Positions 24,046-32,388 of a stretch of 64,000 nt of DNA are shown here, one piece after another (within the stretch, counting starts at the first letter, position 1; the number at the start of each line of letters is the position of its first letter). Under the pieces are notes generated by a model. It did not search any database, was not told where the DNA came from, and saw nothing but the letters and a program-made list of their open reading frames with translations. The DNA comes from DAITQM01 sp036832975 (GTDB taxonomy: Bacteria; Pseudomonadota; Gammaproteobacteria; Xanthomonadales; Wenzhouxiangellaceae): contig DAITQM010000009.1 in the NCBI GenBank assembly GCA_036832975.1, forward strand, positions 1 to 64,000, read 5' to 3'. Both the position numbers and the translations under genes were made by a program.

Positions 24046-26427
24046 ATGAAATTCAGTGTCCGCTGGCTGGCCGAATTGACTGGCATCGAGTTCGACGCCG
24101 GGGAACTGGCGGAAAAGCTCACCGCCGCTGGCTTGGAGGTCGATGGCGTGGCGCCGGTCGCGCCGCCGCTGGCCCACATCGTCGCCGCCCGGATTGCCTC
24201 GGTCGCCCCCCACCCGGCGGCCGATCGGTTGCGGTTGTGCCAAGTCGAGGCGGGCAGCGGGCAGGTCGTCGAGGTGGTATGCGGCGCGCCGAATGCGGCG
24301 CCCGGCCTGGTCGTGCCGCTGGCGCCGCCCGGCGCCGAGTTGCCGGACGGCCGGACGATCGGCGAGGCGACGGTGCGCGGCGTCGTGTCGCACGGCATGT
24401 TGTGTTCGGCGGCGGAACTCGGCCTGGGCGACGACGCCGACGGTCTGCTGTCTCTCGATCCCAGCACCGTCCCCGGCACGCCACTAGGCGAGGCGCTGGG
24501 CCTCGACGATTGGACCATCACGCTGGAGCTGACGCCGAACCGCGGCGATTGCCTCGGCATGTTCGGTCTGGCGCGCGAGGCGGCGGCGCTCTATGGCCAG
24601 CGCTGGAAAGCCCCTGATATGCCCGAAATCCCGGCGGCTTCGGCGGCCCGGCGCGCCGTCCGGCTCGCCGCGCCGGCCGCCTGCCCGCGTTATCTGGGAC
24701 GGCTGATCGAGGATCTGCAGCCGCCGGCGCAGAGCCCCGTCTGGCTCTGCGAACGCCTGCGCCGCGCCGGTCTCCGGCCGCGCTCGCCGCTGGTCGATGT
24801 GACCAATTACGTGCTGCTGGAAACCGGCCAGCCGCTGCACGCCTTCGACGCCGAACGATTGCGCGGCGATATTGAAGTCCGCTTCGCGCGCCAGGGGGAG
24901 ACGATCCGCTTGCTCGACGGCCGCCAGGTCGATCTGGATCCGGAGTTTCTGTTGATTACCGACGCGGCGGGGCCGCAGGCCTTAGCCGGTGTGATGGGGG
25001 CTGCCGATTCGGCGGTCATGCCGCACACGCGGGCCGTGTTTCTCGAAAGCGCCTGGTTCGCGCCGCCGGCGGTCATCGGCCGGGCGCGCCGCCTCGGGCT
25101 CAGCAGTGACGCCGCTTACCGCTTCGAACGCGGCGTCGATCCGACCTTACAGCGCCACGCCATCGAGCGGGCCAGCGAGTTGATCCTGGCATTGTGCGGC
25201 GGCCGCGCCGGGCCGGTGGTCGAGGCGGCCGCGGCCGAGCACCTGCCCGTGCCGCCGGCGATCGGCCTGCGCCCGCAACGGGTCGAAAAGCTGCTCGGCA
25301 GCGCGCCGCCGGAAGAAGAAATGAGCGCCATCCTCGAGCGGCTCGGCATGCGGGTGATCCGTGGCGACCGTCATTGGCGGGTGACGCCGCCGGCCGCCCG
25401 GCTCGATCTGAAACTGGAAGCCGACCTGATCGAGGAGGTGGCCCGGGTCCATGGCTTCGACCAGATTCCGGCGCAACCGCCGGCCGGTCTCTTGCAGCCG
25501 GCGGCGCTACCGGAGGCCGAAGTCGACCCTGGAGTCTTGCGTCGCTGGCTCGCGGCGCGTGGCTATCACGAGGCGATCACGTTCAGTTTCGGCGACGCCC
25601 AGCGGCTCGATCAACTGGGCTACCCGCCGCCTTACTGCCGGTTGGCCAATCCGTTGAGCCGCGAACTGGCAGTGATGCGACCGGCGCTGTTGCCCGGTCT
25701 GCTCGCCGCGCTGGAGCACAACCACCAGCACCGCCAGGAACGGATCCGTCTGTTCGAGATCGGCGCCTGTTTCGCCGCCGACGGCAGCGAGCAGACCCGC
25801 CTCGCGGCACTCGTCACCGGACCCGTGGCGCCCGAGCAATGGGGCGAAAGGCGCCGTCCCGCCGACTTTTTCGACCTCAAAGGCGATCTCGAGGCCCTGC
25901 TCGGCCTCGCCGTGACGGCCGAACAGGTAACCTGGGAGGCGGCAACCCAGCCTTGGCTGCACCCGGGGCGGGCGGCTGAGATCAAGGTGCACGATGGCGA
26001 CCGGCAACTCTGTGCCGGCTGGCTCGGCGCCCTGCACCCGAGGATCGCGGCGGCGCTTGGTGTGGAAGGTGAAATTATGGCTTTCGAAATCGACAGCGAC
26101 GTTTTCAGCCACCGCCGGATCGCCGCCTACCGCGACTTTTCGCGGTATCCGACAGTCCGCCGCGACCTGGCCCTCGTCGCCCCGGCGGCACTACCGGTCG
26201 CCGAGATCACCGCGGGTCTGCGTCAGTGGGGGGCGCCGCTGCTCCGCGCGGTGGTCGTTTTTGACGTTTATCAGGGCCCGGGGATCGAAGAAAACTGCAA
26301 AAGTGTCGCTATGGGCTTGATTTTGCAGGAAGATTGCAGCACTCTAACGGATCAGGCCGCCGATGATCTGGTTGCGAAGCTGCTGCGGGGGTTGCGCGAC
26401 AACCTGGGGGTCGAGTTGCGAGGGTAA
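24046..26427 (+). CDS. pheT: Phenylalanyl-tRNA synthetase beta subunit
   Basis: Beta chain, 793 residues. An EMAP/tRNA-binding domain (HIVAARIASVAPHPAADRLR) is followed by B3/B4 editing domains, the B5 DNA-binding-like fold, a catalytic-like core (RNRP-like loop at SRELAVMRPALLPGLLAAL) and a C-terminal anticodon-binding domain (FSRYPTVRRDLALVAP). It forms the alpha2-beta2 enzyme with PheS and edits mischarged Tyr. It ends 7 bp before ihfA. Confidence 0.96.
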   Translation: MKFSVRWLAELTGIEFDAGELAEKLTAAGLEVDGVAPVAPPLAHIVAARIASVAPHPAADRLRLCQVEAGSGQVVEVVCGAPNAAPGLVVPLAPPGAELPDGRTIGEATVRGVVSHGMLCSAAELGLGDDADGLLSLDPSTVPGTPLGEALGLDDWTITLELTPNRGDCLGMFGLAREAAALYGQRWKAPDMPEIPAASAARRAVRLAAPAACPRYLGRLIEDLQPPAQSPVWLCERLRRAGLRPRSPLVDVTNYVLLETGQPLHAFDAERLRGDIEVRFARQGETIRLLDGRQVDLDPEFLLITDAAGPQALAGVMGAADSAVMPHTRAVFLESAWFAPPAVIGRARRLGLSSDAAYRFERGVDPTLQRHAIERASELILALCGGRAGPVVEAAAAEHLPVPPAIGLRPQRVEKLLGSAPPEEEMSAILERLGMRVIRGDRHWRVTPPAARLDLKLEADLIEEVARVHGFDQIPAQPPAGLLQPAALPEAEVDPGVLRRWLAARGYHEAITFSFGDAQRLDQLGYPPPYCRLANPLSRELAVMRPALLPGLLAALEHNHQHRQERIRLFEIGACFAADGSEQTRLAALVTGPVAPEQWGERRRPADFFDLKGDLEALLGLAVTAEQVTWEAATQPWLHPGRAAEIKVHDGDRQLCAGWLGALHPRIAAALGVEGEIMAFEIDSDVFSHRRIAAYRDFSRYPTVRRDLALVAPAALPVAEITAGLRQWGAPLLRAVVVFDVYQGPGIEENCKSVAMGLILQEDCSTLTDQAADDLVAKLLRGLRDNLGVELRG

Positions 26428-26434
26428 GGCACCA

Positions 26435-26740
26435 ATGGCACTAACAAAAGCAAAACTCGTCGAGCGGCTGCACGCCGAGGTGGGTCTGAATAAAAGGGAA
26501 GCGAGGGAGTTGATCGACACCTTTTTCACGTTGATCCGCGACCATCTGACCATTGGCGAGGAAGTGAGGATATCGGGGTTCGGCAACTTTTTGTTGCGCG
26601 ACAAGAACCGCCGTCCGGGAAGGAATCCCAAAACCGGAGAAGAGATTCCGATCACCGAGCGCCGCGTCGTGACGTTCAAGGCAGGTCAAAAGCTCAGAGC
26701 GAGAGTGGAAGCGTATGCTGGATCCCGGAACCAACAATGA
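26435..26740 (+). CDS. ihfA: Integration host factor alpha subunit
   Basis: A 101-residue HU/IHF-family DNA-bending protein. Signature features are MALTKAKLVERLHAEVGLNK, REARELIDTFF, the IGEEVRISGFGNF turn and the DNA-contacting beta-arm (RDKNRRPGRNPKTGEEIPIT) with the Pro that intercalates in DNA. The position after pheT is standard in gammaproteobacteria and identifies it as the alpha chain. It overlaps the start of the merR-like gene. Confidence 0.95.
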   Translation: MALTKAKLVERLHAEVGLNKREARELIDTFFTLIRDHLTIGEEVRISGFGNFLLRDKNRRPGRNPKTGEEIPITERRVVTFKAGQKLRARVEAYAGSRNQQ

Positions 26741-27071
26741 ACTGCCGCCGATTCCCGCCAAGCGTTATTTCACGATTGGTGAAGTCAGCGATTTGTGCGC
26801 CGTCAAGCCGCACGTCCTCCGCTACTGGGAGCAGGAATTTCACCATTTGAAGCCGGTCAAACGGCGCGGCAACCGCCGCTATTACCAACGCCACGACGTG
26901 CTGCTGATCCGCCAGATCCGCTCCTTGCTGTACGAGCAGGGTTACACGATCGGCGGCGCCCGGCACCAGCTCGATGGCGACAGCGCCGAGGAAAACAACG
27001 GCGCTTGCCGCCAGGTGATCCACCAAGTGCGTCTGGAACTTGAGGAAATTCTGCGCGAACTGCGGCGCTGA
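26715..27071 (+). CDS. MerR-family transcriptional regulator
   Basis: A 118-residue protein with an N-terminal MerR winged helix-turn-helix (KRYFTIGEVSDLCAVKPHVL, then RYWEQEFHHLKPVKRRGNRR) and a C-terminal helix. There is no conserved metal-binding Cys pair. It overlaps the end of ihfA. A MerR-like gene at this place is a conserved feature of the pheST-ihfA cluster in many gammaproteobacteria; its targets are unknown. Confidence 0.88.
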   Translation: MLDPGTNNELPPIPAKRYFTIGEVSDLCAVKPHVLRYWEQEFHHLKPVKRRGNRRYYQRHDVLLIRQIRSLLYEQGYTIGGARHQLDGDSAEENNGACRQVIHQVRLELEEILRELRR

Positions 27072-27149
27072 ACTCGGGCCGGCGTCATCGCCGGGGCTGT
27101 TCCGGGAACGGCAATGGCCCAGTCCTCCCGGACGTGCTCCGCGATCCGT

Positions 27150-27155
27150 TATAAT
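27150..27155 (+). promoter_or_regulatory. Candidate -10 element upstream of yceD (near-leaderless transcript)
   Basis: A perfect TATAAT lies only 9 bp before the chosen ATG (27165) of the DUF177 gene. With the usual spacing, transcription would begin 2-4 nt before the start codon, and no Shine-Dalgarno is visible. No clear -35 hexamer is seen. Confidence 0.4.
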
Positions 27156-27164
27156 ACCGCGCTT

Positions 27165-27698
27165 ATGTCCGGTTGGCCCATTCCGGCGATCGATCCTGTC
27201 GCCGCCGCCCGCGGCGGTGCGCAATGGAGCGGTACGGTTCCATTACGCGACTTGCCCGGAGTGCGTGACCGATTGGCGGCGCTCCCCGCCGGCGAGAGCC
27301 CCGAGGAATTGGCTTGGCGGGTGCGCTTCGAACCGCCAATGGGCCACGACCCGTTGAGGGTCGTCGAGGTCGGGGTCGAAGGCCGCGCGTGGCTCGTTTG
27401 CCAGCGGACGCTGCAACCGTTCTTGCAGGTGTTCGGCAGCCGTTCCCGCGTCGCACTGGTGGCGACCGATGACGCTGCCGCGGTTCTGCCGGTGGAACTC
27501 GAACCGTGGATCCTGGCGCCCGGCGACGGGCTGGATATCGGGGCGCTGCTCCGCGAGGAAGTGCTGCTCGCCTTGCCTCTGGTACCGCGCGCTCCCGGCA
27601 CACCCCTACCGCCGGCGGGTCGGGGGCGGGAAAAGCCGACCGCCCGCGCGGCACAGCGGCCGTTCGCCGCCCTGGGTGAGATGCTGCGCAAGGGCTGA
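27165..27698 (+). CDS. yceD: YceD/DUF177 family protein
   Basis: A 177-residue DUF177 protein. Core features are VEGRAWLVCQRTLQPFLQVF (the C-x-R-C/T-L motif region) and the acidic LPVELEPWILAPGDGLDIG, then LLREEVLLALPLVPRAP. YceD homologues are linked to 23S rRNA accumulation and lie upstream of rpmF across bacteria, as here. ATG 27165 begins MSGWPIPAID; the frame is open further upstream but overlaps the promoter-like TATAAT. Confidence 0.85.
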   Translation: MSGWPIPAIDPVAAARGGAQWSGTVPLRDLPGVRDRLAALPAGESPEELAWRVRFEPPMGHDPLRVVEVGVEGRAWLVCQRTLQPFLQVFGSRSRVALVATDDAAAVLPVELEPWILAPGDGLDIGALLREEVLLALPLVPRAPGTPLPPAGRGREKPTARAAQRPFAALGEMLRKG

Positions 27699-27777
27699 AG
27701 CAAAGCACGGCGCAGCACGGAACGTTTTCCGCGGTCGGCTGAGGCGCGACCGATCGAACTATTTTTTGGAGTGATCG

Positions 27778-27975
27778 ATGGCAGTTCAACAAAATCGCAA
27801 AACCTCTTCGCGGCGCGATATGCGCCGTTCCCACGATGCGCTGCAAGGACCCGCGCTGTCGGTCGACCCGGCCAGCGGCGAGGTCCATCGCCGTCACCAT
27901 ATTTCGCGCAGCGGCTACTACCGGGGGCGGCGCGTTATCGCCGCACCGCCGCCGGTCGAGGGCGACGAAGAATAA
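27778..27975 (+). CDS. rpmF: 50S ribosomal protein L32
   Basis: A 65-residue L32 with the typical start MAVQQNRKTSSRRDMRRSHD followed by VHRRHHIS, then a short acidic tail. The four Cys residues of zinc-binding L32 are absent, as in proteobacterial forms. It sits downstream of yceD and only 16 bp upstream of fabH; the plsX gene that usually separates them is missing. Confidence 0.95.
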   Translation: MAVQQNRKTSSRRDMRRSHDALQGPALSVDPASGEVHRRHHISRSGYYRGRRVIAAPPPVEGDEE

Positions 27976-27991
27976 TCGGCGACCGGTCAGA

Positions 27992-28966
27992 GTGGCTCTT
28001 TACGCCCGGCTGGCCGGCACCGGAAGCCATCTTCCGGAGCGGGTTCTGACCAATGCCGAACTCGAATCCATGGTCGAGACCAGCGACCAGTGGATCCGTG
28101 AGCGGACCGGCATTCGGGAGCGGCGCATCGCCGCGCCCGGGGAAACCACTTGCGATCTGGCCGAACACGCCGCCCGCGCGGCGCTCGAAATGGCACGTGT
28201 CGCACCAACAGAAATCGACCTGTTGGTGCTCGGCACGACGACACCCGACCTGGTTTTTCCGAGCACTGCCTGCCTGCTGCAACAACGGCTCGGCCTTGGC
28301 GAATGCGGCGCGTTCGATGTCAACGCCGCCTGTTCGGGTTTTCTCTACGGCATGAGCATCGCCGACCAGTTCATTCGCACGGGTCAGGCGCGGCGGGTGC
28401 TGGTAGTCGGCGCCGAGACGCTGTCGCGGATGCTGGATTGGCGGGATCGTTCGACGTGCGTGATTTTCGGCGATGGTGCCGGTGCCGCGGTATTCGAAGC
28501 GGCTGACGAACCGGGCATCTTGTCCACCCACCTCCACGCCAATGGCACCTATGCCGATCTTTTGAACACCGACGTTGGCGTCTCGCGCGGCTTTCGCGAA
28601 AACGAACCGAACGCCGGCTTGCGGGTGTTGATGCGCGGCAACGAAGTGTTCAAAGTCGCGGTCCGCACGCTCGGCCGCATCGTCGATGAAACGCTGGCCG
28701 CCAACGGACTCGATCGCAAGGCGATCGATTGGCTGATTCCGCACCAGGCCAACCTCCGGATCATCGAAGCGACAGCGAAAAAGCTCGACATTTCGAAAGA
28801 GCGGGTGGTGATCACCGTCGACCGTCACGGCAACACGTCGGCCGCTTCGGTGCCTCTGGCGCTCGATGAAGCGGTGCGCTCCGGCCGCATCCGGCGCGGT
28901 GAGCATTTGTTGCTCGAAGCCTTCGGCGGCGGATTGACGTGGGGCGCGGCCCTGATTCGTTATTGA
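27992..28966 (+). CDS. fabH: 3-oxoacyl-ACP synthase III
   Basis: Starts fatty-acid synthesis by condensing acetyl-CoA with malonyl-ACP. Catalytic triad motifs are VNAACSGFLYGMS (Cys), PHQANLRIIEATAKK (His) and RHGNTSAASVPLAL (Asn). GTG 27992 (MALYARLAGTGSHLPERVLT) gives the family N-terminus and 324 residues; an upstream ATG in frame overlaps rpmF. The last 17 bp, including the stop, are tandemly duplicated. Confidence 0.95.
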   Translation: MALYARLAGTGSHLPERVLTNAELESMVETSDQWIRERTGIRERRIAAPGETTCDLAEHAARAALEMARVAPTEIDLLVLGTTTPDLVFPSTACLLQQRLGLGECGAFDVNAACSGFLYGMSIADQFIRTGQARRVLVVGAETLSRMLDWRDRSTCVIFGDGAGAAVFEAADEPGILSTHLHANGTYADLLNTDVGVSRGFRENEPNAGLRVLMRGNEVFKVAVRTLGRIVDETLAANGLDRKAIDWLIPHQANLRIIEATAKKLDISKERVVITVDRHGNTSAASVPLALDEAVRSGRIRRGEHLLLEAFGGGLTWGAALIRY

Positions 28967-28984
28967 ACCTGATTCGTTATTGAA
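28951..28984 (+). repeat. 17-bp perfect tandem duplication at the fabH 3-prime end
   Basis: CCTGATTCGTTATTGAA occurs twice back to back (28951-28967, 28968-28984). The first copy encodes the last residues and stop of fabH; the second lies in the short spacer before fabD. Confidence 0.95.
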
Positions 28985-28993
28985 GTTAAACAA

Positions 28994-29950
28994 ATGACAC
29001 TGGCGGTCGTGTTCCCTGGACAAGGTTCGCAGTCGGTTGGGATGCAGGCGGAACTGGCTGCGGCCAGCGAGGTCGTGCGTGCGACTTACCGCGAAGCGTC
29101 GGACGTGCTGGGCGAGGATTTGTGGCGGATCGTCAGCCAGGGGCCGGCCGAGCACCTGAATCAGACGGCCGTCACGCAGCCGGCGATGCTCACTGCCGGC
29201 ATGGCCGCCTGGCGCCTGTGGCGGCAGAACCACCCCAGCCAGGAGGTCATCGCCCTGGCCGGCCACAGCCTTGGTGAATACACCGCCCTGGTCGCCGCCG
29301 GCAGCATCCGTTTTGCCGATGCGGTCACGCTCGTGGCGCGCCGCGGCGAGCTGATGCAGCAGGCCGCGCCGCCGGGGGTCGGGGCCATGGCCGCGATCCT
29401 CGGTTTGGCCGACGAAGCGGTCGGCGAGGCGTGCGAGCGGGTCGCCAAAACCGGCTACTGTGCGCCGGCGAATTTCAACGCTCCGGGGCAGGTGGTGATC
29501 GCCGGTGAAAAACCGGCCGTCGAGGCGGCGGTGGCTGAAGCCCGCGCCCTCGGTGCTCGCCGGGCGTTGTTGTTGCCGGTCAGCGTCCCGTCGCATTGCC
29601 GGTTGATGAAGCCGGCGGCCGAGGCGTTGGTCGAGGCGTTGGCGGCGACCGAGATCGTCCCGCCGGCCATCCCGGTGTGGCACAATGTCGATGCCCAGCC
29701 CCGGCGGACGGCACCCGCCATCCGCGAAGCACTGGCTGCCCAATTACACCAGCCGGTGTTGTGGACCGCGGTGGTCGAAGCCCTGGCGGCGGCGGGCGCC
29801 CGTCGCTACCTCGAATGCGGACCAGGCCGTGTTTTGAGTGGGCTGGTGAAACGCATTCTGCGCGACGCCGAAGTGTCGTCCCTGGAAACCCCCACGGATT
29901 TCACGTTGCCAGAACCCCAAACCCACCCCGCGGGCGAGCGATCGAGATGA
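28994..29950 (+). CDS. fabD: Malonyl-CoA:ACP transacylase
   Basis: Transfers malonyl from CoA to acyl carrier protein. The 318-residue protein shows VFPGQGSQSVGM, the nucleophile elbow LAGHSLGEYTALVAAG (catalytic Ser) and the catalytic His region VPSHCRLMKPAAE. It lies 27 bp after fabH and its stop overlaps the ATG of fabG. Confidence 0.95.
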   Translation: MTLAVVFPGQGSQSVGMQAELAAASEVVRATYREASDVLGEDLWRIVSQGPAEHLNQTAVTQPAMLTAGMAAWRLWRQNHPSQEVIALAGHSLGEYTALVAAGSIRFADAVTLVARRGELMQQAAPPGVGAMAAILGLADEAVGEACERVAKTGYCAPANFNAPGQVVIAGEKPAVEAAVAEARALGARRALLLPVSVPSHCRLMKPAAEALVEALAATEIVPPAIPVWHNVDAQPRRTAPAIREALAAQLHQPVLWTAVVEALAAAGARRYLECGPGRVLSGLVKRILRDAEVSSLETPTDFTLPEPQTHPAGERSR

Positions 29951-30696
29951 CGGCGACCTTTGGCAACCGGCTGGACGGCAAGGTGGCGCTGGTGACCGGC
30001 GCCAGTCGCGGTATCGGCGCCGCGATCGCCGACCTTTTGGCCGGACGTGGCGCCGTGGTCCATGGCACTGCAACGTCGGAAGCGGGCGCGGTGGGCATCG
30101 CCGGGCGTCTCGGCGCGGGCCGCGGTCATGTCCTCGAGGTCAACGATGCCGAGGCGGTCGATCGTCTCGTCGCCGCGCTCACCGCGGCCGGCAGCGCGCC
30201 GGCGATCCTGGTCAACAACGCCGGTATCACGCGCGACCAGTTACTGCTCCGGATGAGAGACGAAGATTGGCAAACGGTGATCGACACCAACTTGCGTTCG
30301 GTTTTCCGGCTCGGCAAGGCGTGCCTGCGCGGCATGATGAAGGCCCGCTGGGGACGGATTATTTCGCTCGCTTCGGTGGTCGGTCTGACCGGCAATGCCG
30401 GCCAGGCCAATTACGCAGCGGCCAAAGCGGGCATTATCGGTTTTTCGAAATCGCTGGCCCGCGAGGTGGGCAGCCGCGGCATCACGGTCAATGTGATCGC
30501 CCCCGGCTTCATCGACACCGATATGACCGCGGCGCTCGACGAAAAGGTTCGCAGCGCCTTGCTCGCCGATATTCCGCTCGGCCGCTTGGGCGGGGCCCGG
30601 GAGATCGCCGCCGCCGCCGCCTTCCTGGCCTCCGACGAGGCGGCCTATATCACCGGCGAGACGTTGCACGTCAACGGCGGCATGTACATGCCATGA
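29947..30696 (+). CDS. fabG: 3-oxoacyl-ACP reductase
   Basis: NADPH-dependent short-chain reductase of the fatty-acid elongation cycle, 249 residues. It has the cofactor loop VTGASRGIGAAIADLL, the NNAGITRDQLLLRM motif, catalytic Ser (ISLASVVGLTGNAGQ) and YxxxK (NYAAAKAG), and the C-terminal GETLHVNGGMYM. It begins inside the fabD stop codon (ATGA). Confidence 0.96.
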   Translation: MTATFGNRLDGKVALVTGASRGIGAAIADLLAGRGAVVHGTATSEAGAVGIAGRLGAGRGHVLEVNDAEAVDRLVAALTAAGSAPAILVNNAGITRDQLLLRMRDEDWQTVIDTNLRSVFRLGKACLRGMMKARWGRIISLASVVGLTGNAGQANYAAAKAGIIGFSKSLAREVGSRGITVNVIAPGFIDTDMTAALDEKVRSALLADIPLGRLGGAREIAAAAAFLASDEAAYITGETLHVNGGMYMP

Positions 30697-30841
30697 TGGC
30701 AAGCTATTGATTTTTCTACGTTTTATGAGGCTTTGACCCCCATGTCCCGCGGGGCGCGGCGGTTTGTCCCGAAACTGGCGCACCCGGCGGGTTTCTCTTA
30801 CAATGGCGGCGTTTTTCCCACGCCCTACAGGAAGCGTAAAC

Positions 30842-31081
30842 ATGAGCAGCATTGAAGAACGAGTGAAGAAAATTGTCGTCGAGCAGCTCGGCGTCAAAGA
30901 GGATGCGGTGACGCCCAGTGCGTCGTTCGTCGATGACCTGGGTGCCGACTCGCTCGATACCGTGGAATTGGTCATGGCCCTGGAAGAAGAATTCGAGTGC
31001 GAAATCCCCGACGAAGAAGCCGAAAAAATCACGACCGTGCAACAGGCGATCGATTACCTGAAAGCGCACGTCAGCGAATGA
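30842..31081 (+). CDS. acpP: Acyl carrier protein
   Basis: A 79-residue acidic four-helix protein carrying the fatty-acid chain on phosphopantetheine. The attachment motif DLGADSLDTVELVMALEEEF has the modified Ser. ATG 30842 has AGGAAG upstream. The 145-bp gap after fabG contains TACAAT at 30799-30804, a possible -10 for an extra acpP promoter, which would suit its high expression. Confidence 0.97.
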   Translation: MSSIEERVKKIVVEQLGVKEDAVTPSASFVDDLGADSLDTVELVMALEEEFECEIPDEEAEKITTVQQAIDYLKAHVSE

Positions 31082-31128
31082 TGCGGGTCGCTTGCCGTCT
31101 CGCGCTTTATAGGCTTGTAGGCTAATTT

Positions 31129-32376
31129 ATGAAGAGCGGGCGCCGCGTCGTCGTCACCGGTCTCGGTATCGTCTCGCCGGTCGGCAATACGGTCGCGGCG
31201 GCGTGGGAGAACATTCTCGCCGGGCGCAGCGGCATCGGGCCGATCACCTCGTTCGATGCCACGGGCTTCCACAGCCGCATCGCCGGCGAGGTGCGCGGTT
31301 TCGACGCCGCCGACTATTTCGCCGCGAAGGACATTCGTAAGTTCGATGTCTTTATCCACTACGGCGTGGCCGCTGGAGTGCAGGCTTTCGCCGACAGCGG
31401 GCTCGAGATCGACGAGCGGGATGCGCCGCGTTGCGGGGCGTTGATCGGCGCCGGCATCGGCGGCATCACGACCATCGAGCTGACCCACGCGATTTACGAG
31501 AAAAGCGGACCGCGACGGATCTCGCCGTTCTTCGTGCCGGCGACCATCGTCAATATGGTGCCCGGCGTATTGTCGATCCGCTATAACCTCCAGGGTCCGA
31601 CCTACAGCATCGTCTCGGCCTGCACTTCGGCGAATCATTGCATCGGCGATGCGGCGCGGATGATCCATTACGGTGACGCTGACGTCATGCTGGCCGGCGG
31701 CGCGGAATACGCCACGGCGCCGACGGCGCTCGGCGGATTCTGCTCGGCCAAGGCGGTCTCGGGCCGCAACGACGAGCCGGAAAAGGCCAGCCGGCCGTGG
31801 GACCGCGAACGCGACGGTTTCGTGCTCGGCAACGGCGCCGGCGTGATCGTCATCGAGGAATACGAACGCGCCCGGGCGCGCGGCGCCCGAATTTATTGCG
31901 AGTTGGCGGGTTTCGGTATGAGCAGCGATGCCCACCATGTCACCCAGCCGCCGGAAGGCGGCCGCGGCGCACGACTGAGCATGGAACACGCCCTCAGCGA
32001 TGCCGGCATGAATCCCGATCAGATCGATTACATCAACGCCCACGGCACCTCCACGCCGCTCGGCGACTTGGCCGAATGCGACGCGATCAAGGGTTGTTTC
32101 GGCGACCATGCCTATCGCCTGGCGGTCAGCTCGACCAAGTCGATGACCGGCCATCTGCTCGGCGCCGCCGGCGGTATCGAAGCGGTGTTCACCGTGCTGG
32201 CAATCCGGGACCAGGTCGCGCCGCCGACCATCAATCTCGACCACCCGGGCGAAGGTTGCGACCTGAACTTCGTTCCCCGGAACGCCGAACCGCGCCCGAT
32301 CAGGGCCGCCCTGTCCAATTCCTTCGGTTTCGGCGGGACCAACGGCTCGCTGATTTTCCGCCGTCTCGAGGCCTAA
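31129..32376 (+). CDS. fabF: 3-oxoacyl-ACP synthase II
   Basis: Elongating condensing enzyme, 415 residues. The Cys-His-His triad is visible: SIVSACTSANHCIGDA (Cys), YINAHGTSTPLGDLAE (His) and STKSMTGHLLGAAGGIE (His), with the C-terminal NSFGFGGTNGSLIF. It follows acpP by 47 bp as in E. coli and Pseudomonas, and precedes pabB by 12 bp. Confidence 0.96.
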   Translation: MKSGRRVVVTGLGIVSPVGNTVAAAWENILAGRSGIGPITSFDATGFHSRIAGEVRGFDAADYFAAKDIRKFDVFIHYGVAAGVQAFADSGLEIDERDAPRCGALIGAGIGGITTIELTHAIYEKSGPRRISPFFVPATIVNMVPGVLSIRYNLQGPTYSIVSACTSANHCIGDAARMIHYGDADVMLAGGAEYATAPTALGGFCSAKAVSGRNDEPEKASRPWDRERDGFVLGNGAGVIVIEEYERARARGARIYCELAGFGMSSDAHHVTQPPEGGRGARLSMEHALSDAGMNPDQIDYINAHGTSTPLGDLAECDAIKGCFGDHAYRLAVSSTKSMTGHLLGAAGGIEAVFTVLAIRDQVAPPTINLDHPGEGCDLNFVPRNAEPRPIRAALSNSFGFGGTNGSLIFRRLEA

Positions 32377-32388
32377 GCGTCGGCGCCG

